Source: Stercorarius parasiticus
Taxonomy: Eukaryota > Chordata > Aves > Charadriiformes > Stercorariidae
Length of the DNA stretch: 64,000 nt
Assembly (NCBI GenBank): GCA_013396915.1
Contig: VWZL01003426.1
Location: 197,253 to 261,252, forward strand
Direction of reading: 5' to 3'
Shown here: positions 24,990 through 35,723 of the stretch, one piece after another
How positions within the stretch are numbered: position 1 is the first letter of the stretch
Layout: each line of letters starts with the position of its first letter
Translations under genes and position numbers: made by a program
Notes under the pieces: generated by a model
Told to the model about the DNA's origin: nothing
The model's input: the letters and a program-made list of their open reading frames with translations, nothing else
Database searches by the model: none

Positions 24990-26540
24990 GACCACCCTCG
25001 AAGTGAAGCAGCCGGCAGCTCCTTCCCCCCTCCCCCGCTTCAACGCCAGCCCGGCCCTCGCAAAGCCGAGCCGGGCTCCCTGAGGCGCCGGTTCCCTCAC
25101 AGCCCGGCAGTCGCTTCGGAAAAAAATAAGTACCCGAAAAACCACCTTCCCCCCCGCGCCACACCACACCGCGAGGGGGAGGGGGGAGGCAGGATCACTC
25201 AGAGCCGCCTTGTCTGCCGCTTAAAAGGGACCCAGCCCAGGCCCGGCCTCCAGCTGCTCAGCAGCCACCGGAGCGGCTCCCAGTCACCTCCTCAGCCCAG
25301 CCGGGAGCCAGCTAGGCCCAGCTGCGGCTTTCCCGGGGATGCGCGGCGAGGAGCGGACTCCTCACGCCGACGGCAGGGTCACGTCCCCGCCCGGCCCCAC
25401 ACGCAGACACCCGGGGGGCAGGCGGGAACGGGGGAGAGCGGGAAAAGGAGGGGGAACGGGGGGGAGCTCTGCGGAAGGCCCGGCGAGGACAGCCCCTCGG
25501 CGCACCCTCCCCAGGCCGCAAGTCACCCGGCCCCGGTATGGAGAGGAGGGGAAGGGAGATGGGGGGAGGGAGGAAAGAAGCCGCAGAGCAGGGCAGGCTC
25601 TCCCTCTATGGCCACCCCACAGAGAGGTAACTCCGCGCCCAGGAGGCCCGAGCGGGGAAAGGCAAGGGGTTAGGTGGGGGGNNNNNNNNNNNNNNNNNNN
25701 NNNNNNNNNNNNNNNNNNNNNNNNNNNNNNNNNNNNNNNNNNNNNNNNNNNNNNNNNNNNNNNNNNNNNNNNNNNNNNNNNNNNNNNNNNNNNNNNNNNN
25801 NNNNNNNNNNNNNNNNNNNNNNNNNNNNNNNNNNNNNNNNNNNNNNNNNNNNNNNNNNNNNNNNNNNNNNNNNNNNNNNNNNNNNNNNNNNNNNNNNNNN
25901 NNNNNNNNNNNNNNNNNNNNNNNNNNNNNNNNNNNNNNNNNNNNNNNNNNNNNNNNNNNNNNNNNNNNNNNNNNNNNNNNNNNNNNNNNNNNNNNNNNNN
26001 NNNNNNNNNNNNNNNNNNNNNNNNNNNNNNNNNNNNNNNNNNNNNNNNNNNNNNNNNNNNNNNNNNNNNNNNNNNNNNNNNNNNNNNNNNNNNNNNNNNN
26101 NNNNNNNNNNNNNNNNNNNNNNNNNNNNNNNNNNNNNNNNNNNNNNNNNNNNNNNNNNNNNNNNNNNNNNNNNNNNNNNNNATCATCACATTTTTTAATT
26201 TTTTTTTTATATATACGTTGGCCGAGCTGGAGACGTCTTCCCGGAGCGCGGCGGGCTGGCGAGGAGATGGGGTTGGCGAGGAGAGGGGGAGCAGCGGCCG
26301 CCCTGTGGGACCTCCGGCCTGAAGGGAGCGCTTGCTGCCGGCAGCGTGTGTAGGAAGGGAGCTTCCTCTTTTTCTAGGCGGGTTCTTTTCGGGCCTGTGG
26401 GTAGTTCCTGACGGAAGAGCCTCCTTCAGCCATCTCCTTCCCCCGCCCAGCCCCGGCTGAGGGGAGCCGAAGGGACGGGCAGGAGCGGGGCGCTGCGGGC
26501 CTCCCGAAAACTGGCGGCCGAAGTGCTACGGTAGCGTTGT
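24990..26540 (-). promoter_or_regulatory. USP34: CpG island: probable USP34 promoter and first exon region
   Basis: The base composition switches sharply from AT-rich intron to GC- and CpG-rich DNA at about 24.99 kb and back at about 26.54 kb, with the 500-N gap in the middle. This is where intron 1 of USP34 should meet exon 1, so it is inferred to be the promoter. Many CGG/GGCGG-type motifs are present and no clear TATA box was seen, typical of a housekeeping CpG-island promoter. The ATG-containing exon 1 (expected to encode about MCENCADLVEVLNE) was searched for on the minus strand in the visible parts and not found. Confidence 0.75.
25682..26181. other. Assembly gap of 500 N
   Basis: Exactly 500 undetermined bases inside the CpG island. 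The round length suggests a placeholder and not a measured size. It most likely hides USP34 exon 1 with the start codon and part of the 5' UTR, since GC-rich first exons of birds are often missing from assemblies. Open frames that run through this gap are artefacts. Confidence 0.97.
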
Positions 26541-27926
26541 ATGCAGATAATTACATTATTTTTACCTCATGTGTTGACGAATATTCGACCCTGCTTCCCC
26601 CCCGCCTTGGGCAGTGACCTACTTTGCATAATAAGCGTCTAATGGCAAGTACAGCATCTATAAACAGTTGGAAATGCTGCGTTTTCATGAAGAGAAAGTC
26701 TATCTCTTGAAGTAATTAAGTTTTCTTAACAACCGAAAAGACTTCATTTAAAATTACATAATTTATGCTGATTTACAACTGCAGTTAACTTTTGGGCACA
26801 TTTTGAACAAGACTTCAGACCCCCGGAAGACACATTTTCAAGCGAACAGCAGTTTTACATACAAGAAACCCGCGGGTTTTTTTTTTTGCTATCTGTTAAT
26901 GTTGCACACTCACGCTCACTCGTCCAGGCACACGGAATTGGAATATGCATGTCATGAGAGATCCTGGCTGCTTTTTCTCCCCAAAGTAGGGACTTCTCTA
27001 GTATCGTGTAGCGTTTTTTATTTCTGTAGTACCACCCAGTGGCGAGATAGTGTATTATTCTGAATGCTTCTAGTTTACTGACTTGTACATAGGATTAAGG
27101 AAACAAATCTATTAATAGCCGCAATGCAGATGCAATATAGTTTAGTAGAGAGTGAAATAAATCAAAATTGCCAAATTAGGAAAAAAAATGGAGGGCTGTT
27201 TTGAGTTCCTCAGTGACTGACTTAAATGGAAAAAATATATGTAACTGATGTCATTGTGGAAATGCAGGTTGTTTTTTTTTTATTTATTTCCATAAGCGTG
27301 TTTACACAGGCTGATAACACCACTGGTAGTTGTATACATAGCCTCCCACTCAAGTGCACAGAACATTCTCCTCCTAACAGTCCTCGAGGCATCAGTTTGT
27401 TAAGCTAAGCCGAAAGAACTCCACTACTCTTTAAAAATAAGAGACAAGTTATTGTAATCAAAAGATCTAGCCTCAGCTGCAACTACTGTGGAAGTCAGGA
27501 ATATACTAGAATGATCTTTCACCCAGACTTCTTGTCACTACTTGTTTTTTAAGCACTTTCCATGTTGGGGTTATTCTTAAACATTCCCTGCTGAAATTTC
27601 CATTGACTGAATTAAATTAATAGAGAAAATTTGAGAGTCTACATGAGACACAGATTCCTTGTTGTCTGTTACTAATTCACATCCGATGTTAATGCAAGTG
27701 TCTTTCAAAGAGGATTTCTGAGAATAACAAAGGACACCAATGCAAGAGACAGGAGGAGGACTGCGTGTAAATAAACTAAAAAAATTCCCTGAAACTTTTT
27801 ACTGATCTTTCTTGTTATATGTAACTTAAAGATGTTTTAATTCCTGACAGTCATAGTCAGGAAAATATAAACAATATATTTTATATTGCTAGAAATCTAA
27901 CCATCATTAACTAGTTATTTAACTAG

Positions 27927-27964
27927 TTTAATAACTAAATCACCACACTAGTTTAGTTATTAAA
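27927..27964. repeat. 13-bp perfect AT-rich inverted repeat
   Basis: TTTAATAACTAAA at 27927-27939 is matched by its exact reverse complement at 27952-27964, with a 12-base loop. It is flanked by further AACTAGTT-type repeats. No function can be assigned; AT-rich palindromes arise readily in such sequence. Confidence 0.6.
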
Positions 27965-28985
27965 ATGACACCGAGGTACTGGACCCTGAAGGGCCTTTTT
28001 TGGTTGTGTGATCTCTTCCAGATAGCCTGAAGACTTGCATAAGGGAAGACTAAAAGAGCATTCCAGACTATCGCCATGATCACATTTTGCTCACGCCTGA
28101 ACTAAGGTACCAGCCACCTTTCTTTTCTACAGCACTGCTTTCAAAACTTTGGGATCCATCAAAGGTGGATCAGAGGCTTTTATGTTGTGTGTAGGTATAA
28201 TGTTATTTTTCACTTGATGTGCTTTCTTTCCTTCTGTGTGTCAGATTATTTCAGTTGTCTATCATTTGTATGTCATTTTTGTTCCACAGCTTTCATGAGT
28301 TGTCTTTGCAATATCTTACATGCTGTTTTCTAAATCATATCAGTCTTCATGTGCTGGAGTACCCTTTACTTCTTACCCTTATCGAAACTGAATTTATGGA
28401 AGTTGGAAGCCAAGAGCTGTACAAAGAGAAGCTTAGAAACTAAACTTGGTCACACCAGAATAATATAAAACCTGTATCTCCAAGAAGTCATGCTTATTCA
28501 TGTCCTTAACCTTTAACATGATATTGCACAGGTATTCCCACTAGCACGGAGTCAATCAGTGGCTGTACAATACGAGTGAGTTGTCTGCGTCTGGCCAAAG
28601 ACCACATTTTTTTGACAGAGTGTAGTTCTACAATCTGCGTAATCAGATTTGAATTTTCACTTTTCTTTCCCCTCTTCCTTCCTTATACAGACTTTGCAGT
28701 AAATTTCATAACAGAACTAAAATCAACTGCCAAACCAACTTAAAAGATTGTTTTTCTGACCAATCAGCTCCTTGATCTGATTGCAGCACCACATAACCAC
28801 CAGAGTCAGCACAAGGAAGGGGCCATTTGAAGCGTGGCATCACATGCCAAGTTCAATGAATACAACAGAAGAGTATGGGTGACCTTGAGTCACTCCTGCT
28901 TTTGTGCAGGCTGGAATATTGCCAGCTAAATTCTTTTTACCGCACACAATAATTATTTTTTTTTTGGAGAGAGATGAAATTTCCC

Positions 28986-29006
28986 TTTTTTTTTTTTTTT
29001 TTTTTA
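28986..29006. repeat. T homopolymer (21 bp)
   Basis: Uninterrupted run of 21 T in the intergenic spacer. Its length is likely to vary between individuals and to be error-prone in sequencing. No LINE or SINE body was recognised next to it. Confidence 0.85.
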
Positions 29007-29480
29007 AATGAAATGTTAGCTTCCAAACAAAAGGCAACAGGAGCTGTAACTGGCCTGGTTATAGTGGTCATTAGCCTCCCACTCTTCTACATGTTGTTTT
29101 TTTTTCTCTTGACCTTCATTCTCTCCTCACGTGCCATCCTTGCAAGGTCATTTTATCCCCAGGAGACCATCTTTCCTTCCCTTGACTGTGATGCTCCTAA
29201 TCTGGAAATATTTGCTCTGGTAAACTGCCAGCACAGTTCTTCTAGAGGAATAACTTAGATAAACACAAGACCTGAGCAAAACTAAAATTCTTAATCCAAA
29301 TTTAGGACTGGATTAAGAGCTTGATAGCACATATACATACACTTTTCCAAAGTTAATGATGTCCTACTATGTCCCAGCACTGAACAAATACTGTAGTCCT
29401 GTTTTTCTTTAAGATGGAATTCACCAAAAGAAAAACAAAAACCCAGAACAAAACCAGAACCAACAGCCCTGAGGTGGATT

Positions 29481-29542
29481 AGGGGCTGAGGTAGTAAGAC
29501 CGGTCACTGCCCCTCTTCCTTCCTTGGGACACCTCAGCCCCT
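29481..29542. repeat. Inverted repeat able to form a hairpin
   Basis: AGGGGCTGAGGT (29481-29492) and its exact reverse complement (29531-29542) flank a 38-base loop with a GACCGGTC palindrome. This is a GC-rich islet in AT-rich spacer. A 12-bp stem is too short for a confident microRNA precursor. Confidence 0.5.
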
Positions 29543-30449
29543 CCTAGCCTGCCTCGTACTTTTTATTTTTAAGTCTTCATTCTCTCTATGAACATATATA
29601 GTTGGTTGTTCGACCTCAGAATAGTAATTGTGGAATGTGAAAGACTTAACTGAAATTTATTTTTTTTTAAAACCATCAGTCACGTCAACTACTTTAACCA
29701 GAGCTTTGTCTCATGTGGGATGAATGAATTAGCTTCCGTTTGAACTTTCTGTTGCTCTGCTGTAGGTTCCCATTCCTGTAGCACCAATAGGCGAACAGAT
29801 TGCACGTTTGACTGCCCTGCTGCCAGTAAAAGGTAAACTACCAGTGATTTCAGCAGATGCTAAGAGGAGATGGGAACTGTGACAGCTGGAAAGCGAGTAA
29901 TTTCTGCTATACAGAGGATTGTGTCACAAAGATGGATTCCAGCCTGTCCAGTTAGATCTAGTCTGGAATGATGCTGGAAATGGTTGGAATCCATTTCATA
30001 GGAAATCTTTCATTTCACTGAAGGAAGTAAGTCTCTGCTAACAATGAAACTTGGCTGAAGCGCAACAGCATCACTTTAAATTTACACACTTTTAAGTTTC
30101 AGCACTTGACTTTCATTGCTTTGTTAGTATTTTAAACTTTCTAACAAGGTTCATGTCTAACTAGACTTTGATATCACAGCACCCTGTGAAGACAAATTAG
30201 TTTGTCTTACCCCAAATATTAGAGAATACACTCAAAATAATTTATAGCCCTATTAGTCCAAAACCCTGTCATGTAAGACTAGATAATGCTCACTACACTG
30301 CCAAGCTACATTAAACAGTTTACTCTAGAATCAGCTGTCTAACTGGCTGCTCAGCATTTTAGTAGGAAAATAGTCTGCATTCTAATAAACATTATTATCA
30401 GCTATTGGGTGTGGCAAGAATCATGCTGTACAGCCAGGTAAACAGGGCA

Positions 30450-30821
30450 AGCTCCGCTTTGGAGTGGTTTCAGACTGCATCTTGGAGCCTGTCTCCGCAG
30501 CTGCAATCTTGGTTAAGAAAGATGGGCGCACACTTTTTAGCAGGGCCCATTACAGTAGGACAGGGGATAATGGCTTTAAACTAAAAGAGGGAAGATTTAG
30601 ATTAGATACAAGGAAGATATTTTTTACAAGGAGGATGGTGAAACACTGGAACAGTTGTCCAGAGAGGTGGGAGATGCCCCATCCCTGGAAACATTCAAGG
30701 TCAGGTTGGGCAGGGCTCTGAGCAGCCTGATGGAATTGAAGGTGTCCCTGCTCATGGCAGGGGGTTGGACCAGATGGACTTCAAATGTCCCTTCCAACCC
30801 AAACTATTCAATGATTCTATG
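30450..30821 (+). mobile_element. CR1 LINE 3' end (truncated copy)
   Basis: The 3' part of a CR1 retrotransposon, the dominant LINE of birds. Diagnostic pieces appear in order: GGCTTTAAACTAAAAGAGGG, TTTAGATTAGATACAAGGAA, GTGAAACACTGGAACAG, GCAGGGGGTTGGACCAGATG, CCTTCCAACCC, and a tail ATTCAATGATTCTATGG. CR1 copies are nearly always 5'-truncated and lack target-site duplications, as here. The left boundary is approximate; diagnostic matching is firm from about 30540. The open frames at 30464-30721 and 30655-31122 are mostly this repeat read by chance and are not host genes. Confidence 0.92.
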
Positions 30822-31156
30822 GTTTGTAATTCAGTTGAAGTTGTTTGAGTACTTTTGTACCCATAGAGGTCTGGTGGAGATTTGCTGTCCTAACTTCAGA
30901 TTCAGTGCTACTAGTCTACACTGCTATTTCCAGATGAGACAGTCTGAGGATTATACCCATGTTCTCAACCTCATTCTGGGATATCCCTCACAGTGTGCAT
31001 CAATCTTCATTTTGATTATTTCAGCCGATAAAGTAGTCACAGATGACTGGCCATCCCTTCGATTTGAAAGCAAGGCAACAGCTACTTTCCCAAGCGTGAG
31101 TGACAGTGCTATCAGCAACTGAACCATCTTACCAGTCAGAGAGAGCCCAAGACAGC

Positions 31157-31172
31157 TTTTTTTTTTTTTTTT
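31157..31172. repeat. T homopolymer (16 bp)
   Basis: Uninterrupted run of 16 T in the spacer, about 340 bp beyond the CR1 tail. No function is suggested. Confidence 0.8.
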
Positions 31173-32537
31173 GCTAATTTTGCTTATTGCAAAGATATGA
31201 GCCAGCTATGAAGCTTGATGCAAAAATGCTTAAGCCAGATCTAACACTGAAGAGATGCCACAAGAAAAACTGGTGATTACTGCCTGGCTATCAATATACA
31301 TGTTAAAATAACCAGCAGTGGTAGTAAGCGGGCTGCAGTCAGCCCTTCACAACACACACACAAACACTTAAACCTTGTTACGTTGTCACATCAGAGAAAA
31401 CAATTTTAACTCCTCCCTCCATCCTCCAACATAAGTTGGTCAATCTTTCCTGATAAGACCTTGCCGAAATTACAGAATCCATGAAAGACTAACGACAGAC
31501 TTCTCAAGACTTAGAAAAAAACTTGAGATTTAAAAGAGCTAAGACTTAAAAGGTGTTCATCAGTAAAAAAAACAAGGCCCTTTGACATATGGGGTACTTG
31601 GAAGCAACTATCCAATGTATTGCTTAAAAAAAAAAGTGCTGTTTAATTTGCAAGGGGTAAATAAAAATCTGTCTTGTGTTCATCTTTGACTTCTGTCATT
31701 CATCCATACTCCTAACTTCCAGAACCTTGCTCCTCAACCCCATCTTTCCTTAGTGCACTCTTGTCTTGTACCCACTCACAGCACAAAGCAGCGCTCACAG
31801 GTAGTGGAAACACGTGTACAAAGACCTATAGCAGCACACGGGGCAGGTACATGCCAGGTACATCTGGGATTTCATGTACTTGAAGTAATTAAGGTGCATT
31901 GTATGTGAAATCTTACCTGAAAAATGAATCCCTCAGCTGGAATGGGTAAGCCTTTTCCCAAGGGAACACTGCTGGCCATATCAACCGTGGAGAATGAAGC
32001 AAGGATCTCCTAAATCTATCCAAAAATAAATTCACTCTCAAGAAATCAAGTGCACAGGTGCATTCATGAAGGGAGAGGTATGTTCTTTTACTCATTTTTG
32101 GCACCAAAAATTATTTAAAAAAAAAAAAAAGCTATCTCCAACATTTCAATTTTTGCTTCGTAACATTTGGAGACAAACCTACTAAGTGGGGAGAATGGGA
32201 AAAAGTCAACTTATCTTCCAGCAAATGCAACTGGTGCTCCAGAAGTCTTGGACCAGTGACAATCCTTTATCCAATGATAAATGGACTATGGGACAGACTG
32301 GCCCCTGGTTACAATACAGCACTAATGCAGGTTCCTCATTTCAGTCACAGCTTCTCTACAGTTTAACATGTTACTTTCAGCATCTTTTCCTCATCTTTTT
32401 TTTTTTTTTTCCCATTAGAAAACCCACAGCTGAAGTCTTATTGCCTTTCAAGTGTTAAGAACTAGTAAAGTCACTCTTAAAAGCTTCCTTGAGAGATGAG
32501 CATTTCTAAAGCTTTTTTTTTTTGCATAAATATTAGC

Positions 32538-32543
32538 TTTATT
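32538..32543 (-). promoter_or_regulatory. Candidate distal XPO1 poly(A) signal
   Basis: Minus-strand AATAAA about 17 bases before a genomic A run. It would extend the 3' UTR to about 3.0 kb. The downstream region is only modestly T/GT-rich. Confidence 0.4.
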
Positions 32544-34682
32544 GGAAAATAGTTCACTTAACCAATCAAATTAACACACACCAAATTATTCTAGTTAAAA
32601 ACAAAACAAACTAACCTAAAATGCTTTGGAAAATAATCTGCTTCAGTTACAGTAGCAAACACATCATGGTAGCCTGAAACAAGTACTCGGGGGTGTCTTC
32701 ATCAGCTAATAGGCAATCAATTCATGTAAACACAGAAAACACCCTGTAATATTTCTATTTCTGAATGTACCTGCAGTACATAGAATTGGGTTTTCTTTGA
32801 AAAAGTCTGTATAGAAATATGCACAAAACATTGGTTTACATATAGTTACAAGTTACGTAGATGTTTAGATGATGGTTCATGCTTTTTATCCATATATTTC
32901 AATTTACAGAGTGTGCATTAGAACTGGAACTTTCTTAAGACGTACATTGTAATGATTTTGTCCACATTCAGGATAACTGCACTAGAGATCTGCACACACA
33001 CAAGTCAAATCTTCAATGGTATCCAGAACTCTGCATAAGCTGCGTTTTTATAGCATCTGCAGAGATCAGCGAAAGGCACCAATTCTTAAGATAACAAGTC
33101 AAGACCACAGTTAAGTTTTTTAGATCTAAAAGGGAAGCAAAAACTAAGATTAAAATTTTGTTACTAGATAATCCAAAAGGTATCAAAATAATGAAACAAC
33201 TCTTCTCTTGAATCAACTTTAAAAATACATTTCATATTTGTTGAGAGGTTCGGTCAGATTTAATTCTTCAGTAAGAACCAGACCGCAAGCCTCAGACTAA
33301 CTCAAATATGGAAAAGAATTAACACGCATAGAAGCATACGTGCATTTTTTGTTCAAAACTATTTTCAATGCACTGTTAATGCCACTGCATGTCAGAACCA
33401 ATTCCGTATTTAGTTCTGTGACTCATGGGATATGATCATTCCGACGTCACACTATTGGTGGTATTTATTTCCATTTTAATAAGGTTTTCTTCTCTGCACA
33501 GCTTTTGATAATCTGTAGCTCTGTAACGCTGCGACTCGGCCTGGTCACAAGCCACTTAATGTCCATTCTGGACACGTCCTTCAACAGTACTTCAAATATT
33601 TCACTTTAATCTGCGTATTAAAGATGATGCCGCCTTCACAGAGCGGAACAGAACACTATACATCAACAGGACAGGAAGACATGAAAAAGCTTAAATCGTG
33701 AGCTTTAAGGAGAGAACGAAATCAGTTCTGTAACTATTGAAATAATGAACATTTTTGGTAGGCTGTATTCTGAGTCCTAGCCATAAAGAGTCTAAGGAAC
33801 CTTCTCTCCGAAGATTAGCAACGGCCAGCTCCCAACACTGATGTTGCCAAATGGCCTCCAGGCAGCAGCAGCTGTGCTTTTTAGGGCCAGCTCAGTAAAA
33901 CAAACAGAGATGTTCATAAACGGAAAAGGGCCAATACAGAAAACCGGAAAACGTTCTGGCCACAGCTAAATTCTACGGGAACACTGCTAACTCATGCACT
34001 TCTACTTCAAACTGAATATACAGCACAAAGTTCACTTACATAAAACACCTCCACAGACCTTGTTTGACAGCTCTGCGTGAATGGCTATACTTTGCATCGT
34101 AGTAACAATCTTAAGATTAAAACCCAAATAAATGGAAAAACCTGGGGAGGGCTTCACACCAACTCTTAGAAAAAGCAGAGACATTACAAAAACAGGGAAG
34201 CCAAGACTGTACATAGAATCTTTAGTGTTCATACTGCTTTTTGTATCCGTACTTCCTAAGTCTGTGAAAATCATTTAATTACAAAACTTTAGGTAGAAAA
34301 ATAACTGTAGATCTGGTCTACCGGTGTTAACATGTACTAGTAGCAATTGTTTAGTCAAGATACAGTGCAATACCTCTTTGAAATCAACTGCAAAGAGTCC
34401 ATCTAGGGAGCAAGAGTACCTTGCTCCTGGCATTTTAGAGTAACCTAGTATGGAATACTTTATTTATTCATGGAGGTAAGTCAGAGCAGCTACTGTACTT
34501 CCAAATGGAACCCGACTTAGCGCGTGTTAACTTCCAAGCACAGCCAACGTCCTCGAGATGAGGCAAGCCAGAAGCAACACTTATCTAGACCTCAAGGAAC
34601 TTTTCCTACGCCTTCATATGATCACAGCGTTTTCATCCAATAAAAGAATAAGCCGAAGAAAGAAAAATAAATGTAAACCAAG

Positions 34683-34688
34683 TTTATT
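34683..34688 (-). promoter_or_regulatory. Candidate proximal XPO1 poly(A) signal
   Basis: Minus-strand AATAAA followed within 15-30 bases by a T-rich stretch (TTTATTTTTCTTTC), the arrangement expected around a cleavage site. It would give a 3' UTR of about 0.9 kb. Confidence 0.45.
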
Positions 34689-35576
34689 TTGCTTTTAAGT
34701 AGTGTTCTTTAAGCACTACAGCATGGTAAACAATGTAAATTAGTATAAGTCATCTCAAAAGCCAGAGTTTTTTTTTTTATTTTATGAGTTGTTAAAAAGA
34801 TGCAGCCTATTCTAACAGGATAAATATTTTAACCATTTCACTTCGAGTTAATGAAGGCTCACAAATGAGCAACACTCCTCATTGAGGAAAACAAAAAGCT
34901 GTTGTCGACAAAGCGACAGCACACACACAAAAACAAAAGAACTGTGTAAAAATAACTAACTGTACTGTGTTCCCATACTCTTTAGAAGTCGCTTTACAAT
35001 GGGATGATATGCACATGATCTTGCTGCAAACTTGCCATACAACTTGCAAATACACGTAGCCTAGCCTTACCACTCAGTCCAAAAAGCTGCTAACTGATCA
35101 AAACAAATGCAGCGCTATAATCCTCTGCTGAACAATTCATTCAATCTGCTTTACTCATTACCTTTTCTCCTAGACTGCAGGACAGACTAGAAAGAAAATG
35201 ATCCCGAATTTAAAAATCGATACTCTTACAGGAAATTGTATTATTTTGCAATATAGTCTTTTACAAGTTATGTTTTGCCTATTTTCCCCTTAGCCACAAA
35301 ATGGGCATGAAGTAATTACTTTGAAAATGCCTTAATTTTCAACTTCATGCAAACCTAAATAAAGATGACCAAACAAAAGCTTAAACAATGGAAGGATATT
35401 TCACAGAAAATTTCTTATACAAAAAACACATAAGAAAAAGGGCCACTAGGTGACATTTTAATTTACAAATTGGCATCATTTTGGTCAACAAATAATCCAA
35501 GTGCTGTTTTCTTCTATCACAACAAAGTAGCTGTACAGAAAGAAAACTGCAAAACTTGTTTTATTATTTTTTTTTT

Positions 35577-35723
35577 TTAATCGCACATCTCCTCAGGAAT
35601 TTCATGTGGATTAAGGATGCCAGGTACAGACATCTGAAGTTTATGCTTCTCCTCTTGAGCCTGCCGAAGGGCTGTTTCTCTTTCCTCCAAGAATAAATCT
35701 GATGTGTCTTCACCTGCAAATTC
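35577..35723 (-). CDS. XPO1: XPO1 last coding exon (residues 1024-1071 and stop)
   Basis: A 147-bp coding segment after the ATACAG acceptor. It reads [20 protein letters not shown], continues through [20 protein letters not shown], and ends EIPEEMCD with a TAA at 35577-35579. It encodes the last helix and acidic tail, which act against cargo binding when Ran is absent. A few positions (Thr, Gln, Leu, Leu) differ from the mammalian residues that I recall, making this one of the less conserved exons of the gene. Confidence 0.97.
   Translation of the reverse strand, partial: EFAGEDTSDLFLEERETALRQAQEEKHKLQMSVPGILNPHEIPEEMCD

Larger units (their letters stand above)
5133..25681 (-). other. USP34 intron 1 (main part)
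   Basis: About 20.5 kb of mostly AT-rich intron between exon 2 and the CpG island; it is overstated by about 1.2 kb because of the duplicated block near 5.5-8.0 kb. It holds the solo LTR and a possible old repeat near 21.9 kb, plus a few GC-richer islets (9.95-10.2, 13.86-14.41, 19.08-19.27 kb) with no identifiable content. Ordinary exons of another gene were not found. Many open frames of 60-136 codons lie here on both strands; none has a recognisable domain. Confidence 0.75.
26541..32500. other. Intergenic spacer between USP34 and XPO1
   Basis: About 6 kb between the USP34 CpG island and the furthest likely end of XPO1 transcription. It holds one CR1 copy, T-rich homopolymers, a short inverted repeat near 27.9 kb and another near 29.5 kb. 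No gene, tRNA or other RNA gene was recognised. The open frames here (for example at 26803, 28219, 28974 and 31913) lack recognisable domains. Confidence 0.7.
32538..35576 (-). other. XPO1: Probable XPO1 3' UTR (end uncertain)
   Basis: Sequence directly after the XPO1 stop codon on the minus strand. It has no coding exon and no clear repeat. Several minus-strand AATAAA signals offer possible ends: 34683-34688 (3' UTR about 0.9 kb, with T-rich DNA downstream), 33464-33469, and 32538-32543 (about 3.0 kb). AATAAA at 34776-34781 is another candidate. Which is used cannot be decided from sequence alone; alternative polyadenylation is plausible. Confidence 0.5.

Noticed and set aside
25339..26322. 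Long open frames across the CpG island
   Set aside because: They are open only because they pass through 500 N; the flanks have CpG-island composition without protein signature.
29487..29496. let-7-like start TGAGGTAGTA
   Set aside because: Only ten bases match, the following bases diverge, and the surrounding hairpin is not that of a let-7 precursor.
30464..31122. Plus-strand open frames near 30.5-31.1 kb
   Set aside because: They largely overlap the non-coding 3' end of a CR1 LINE read by chance.
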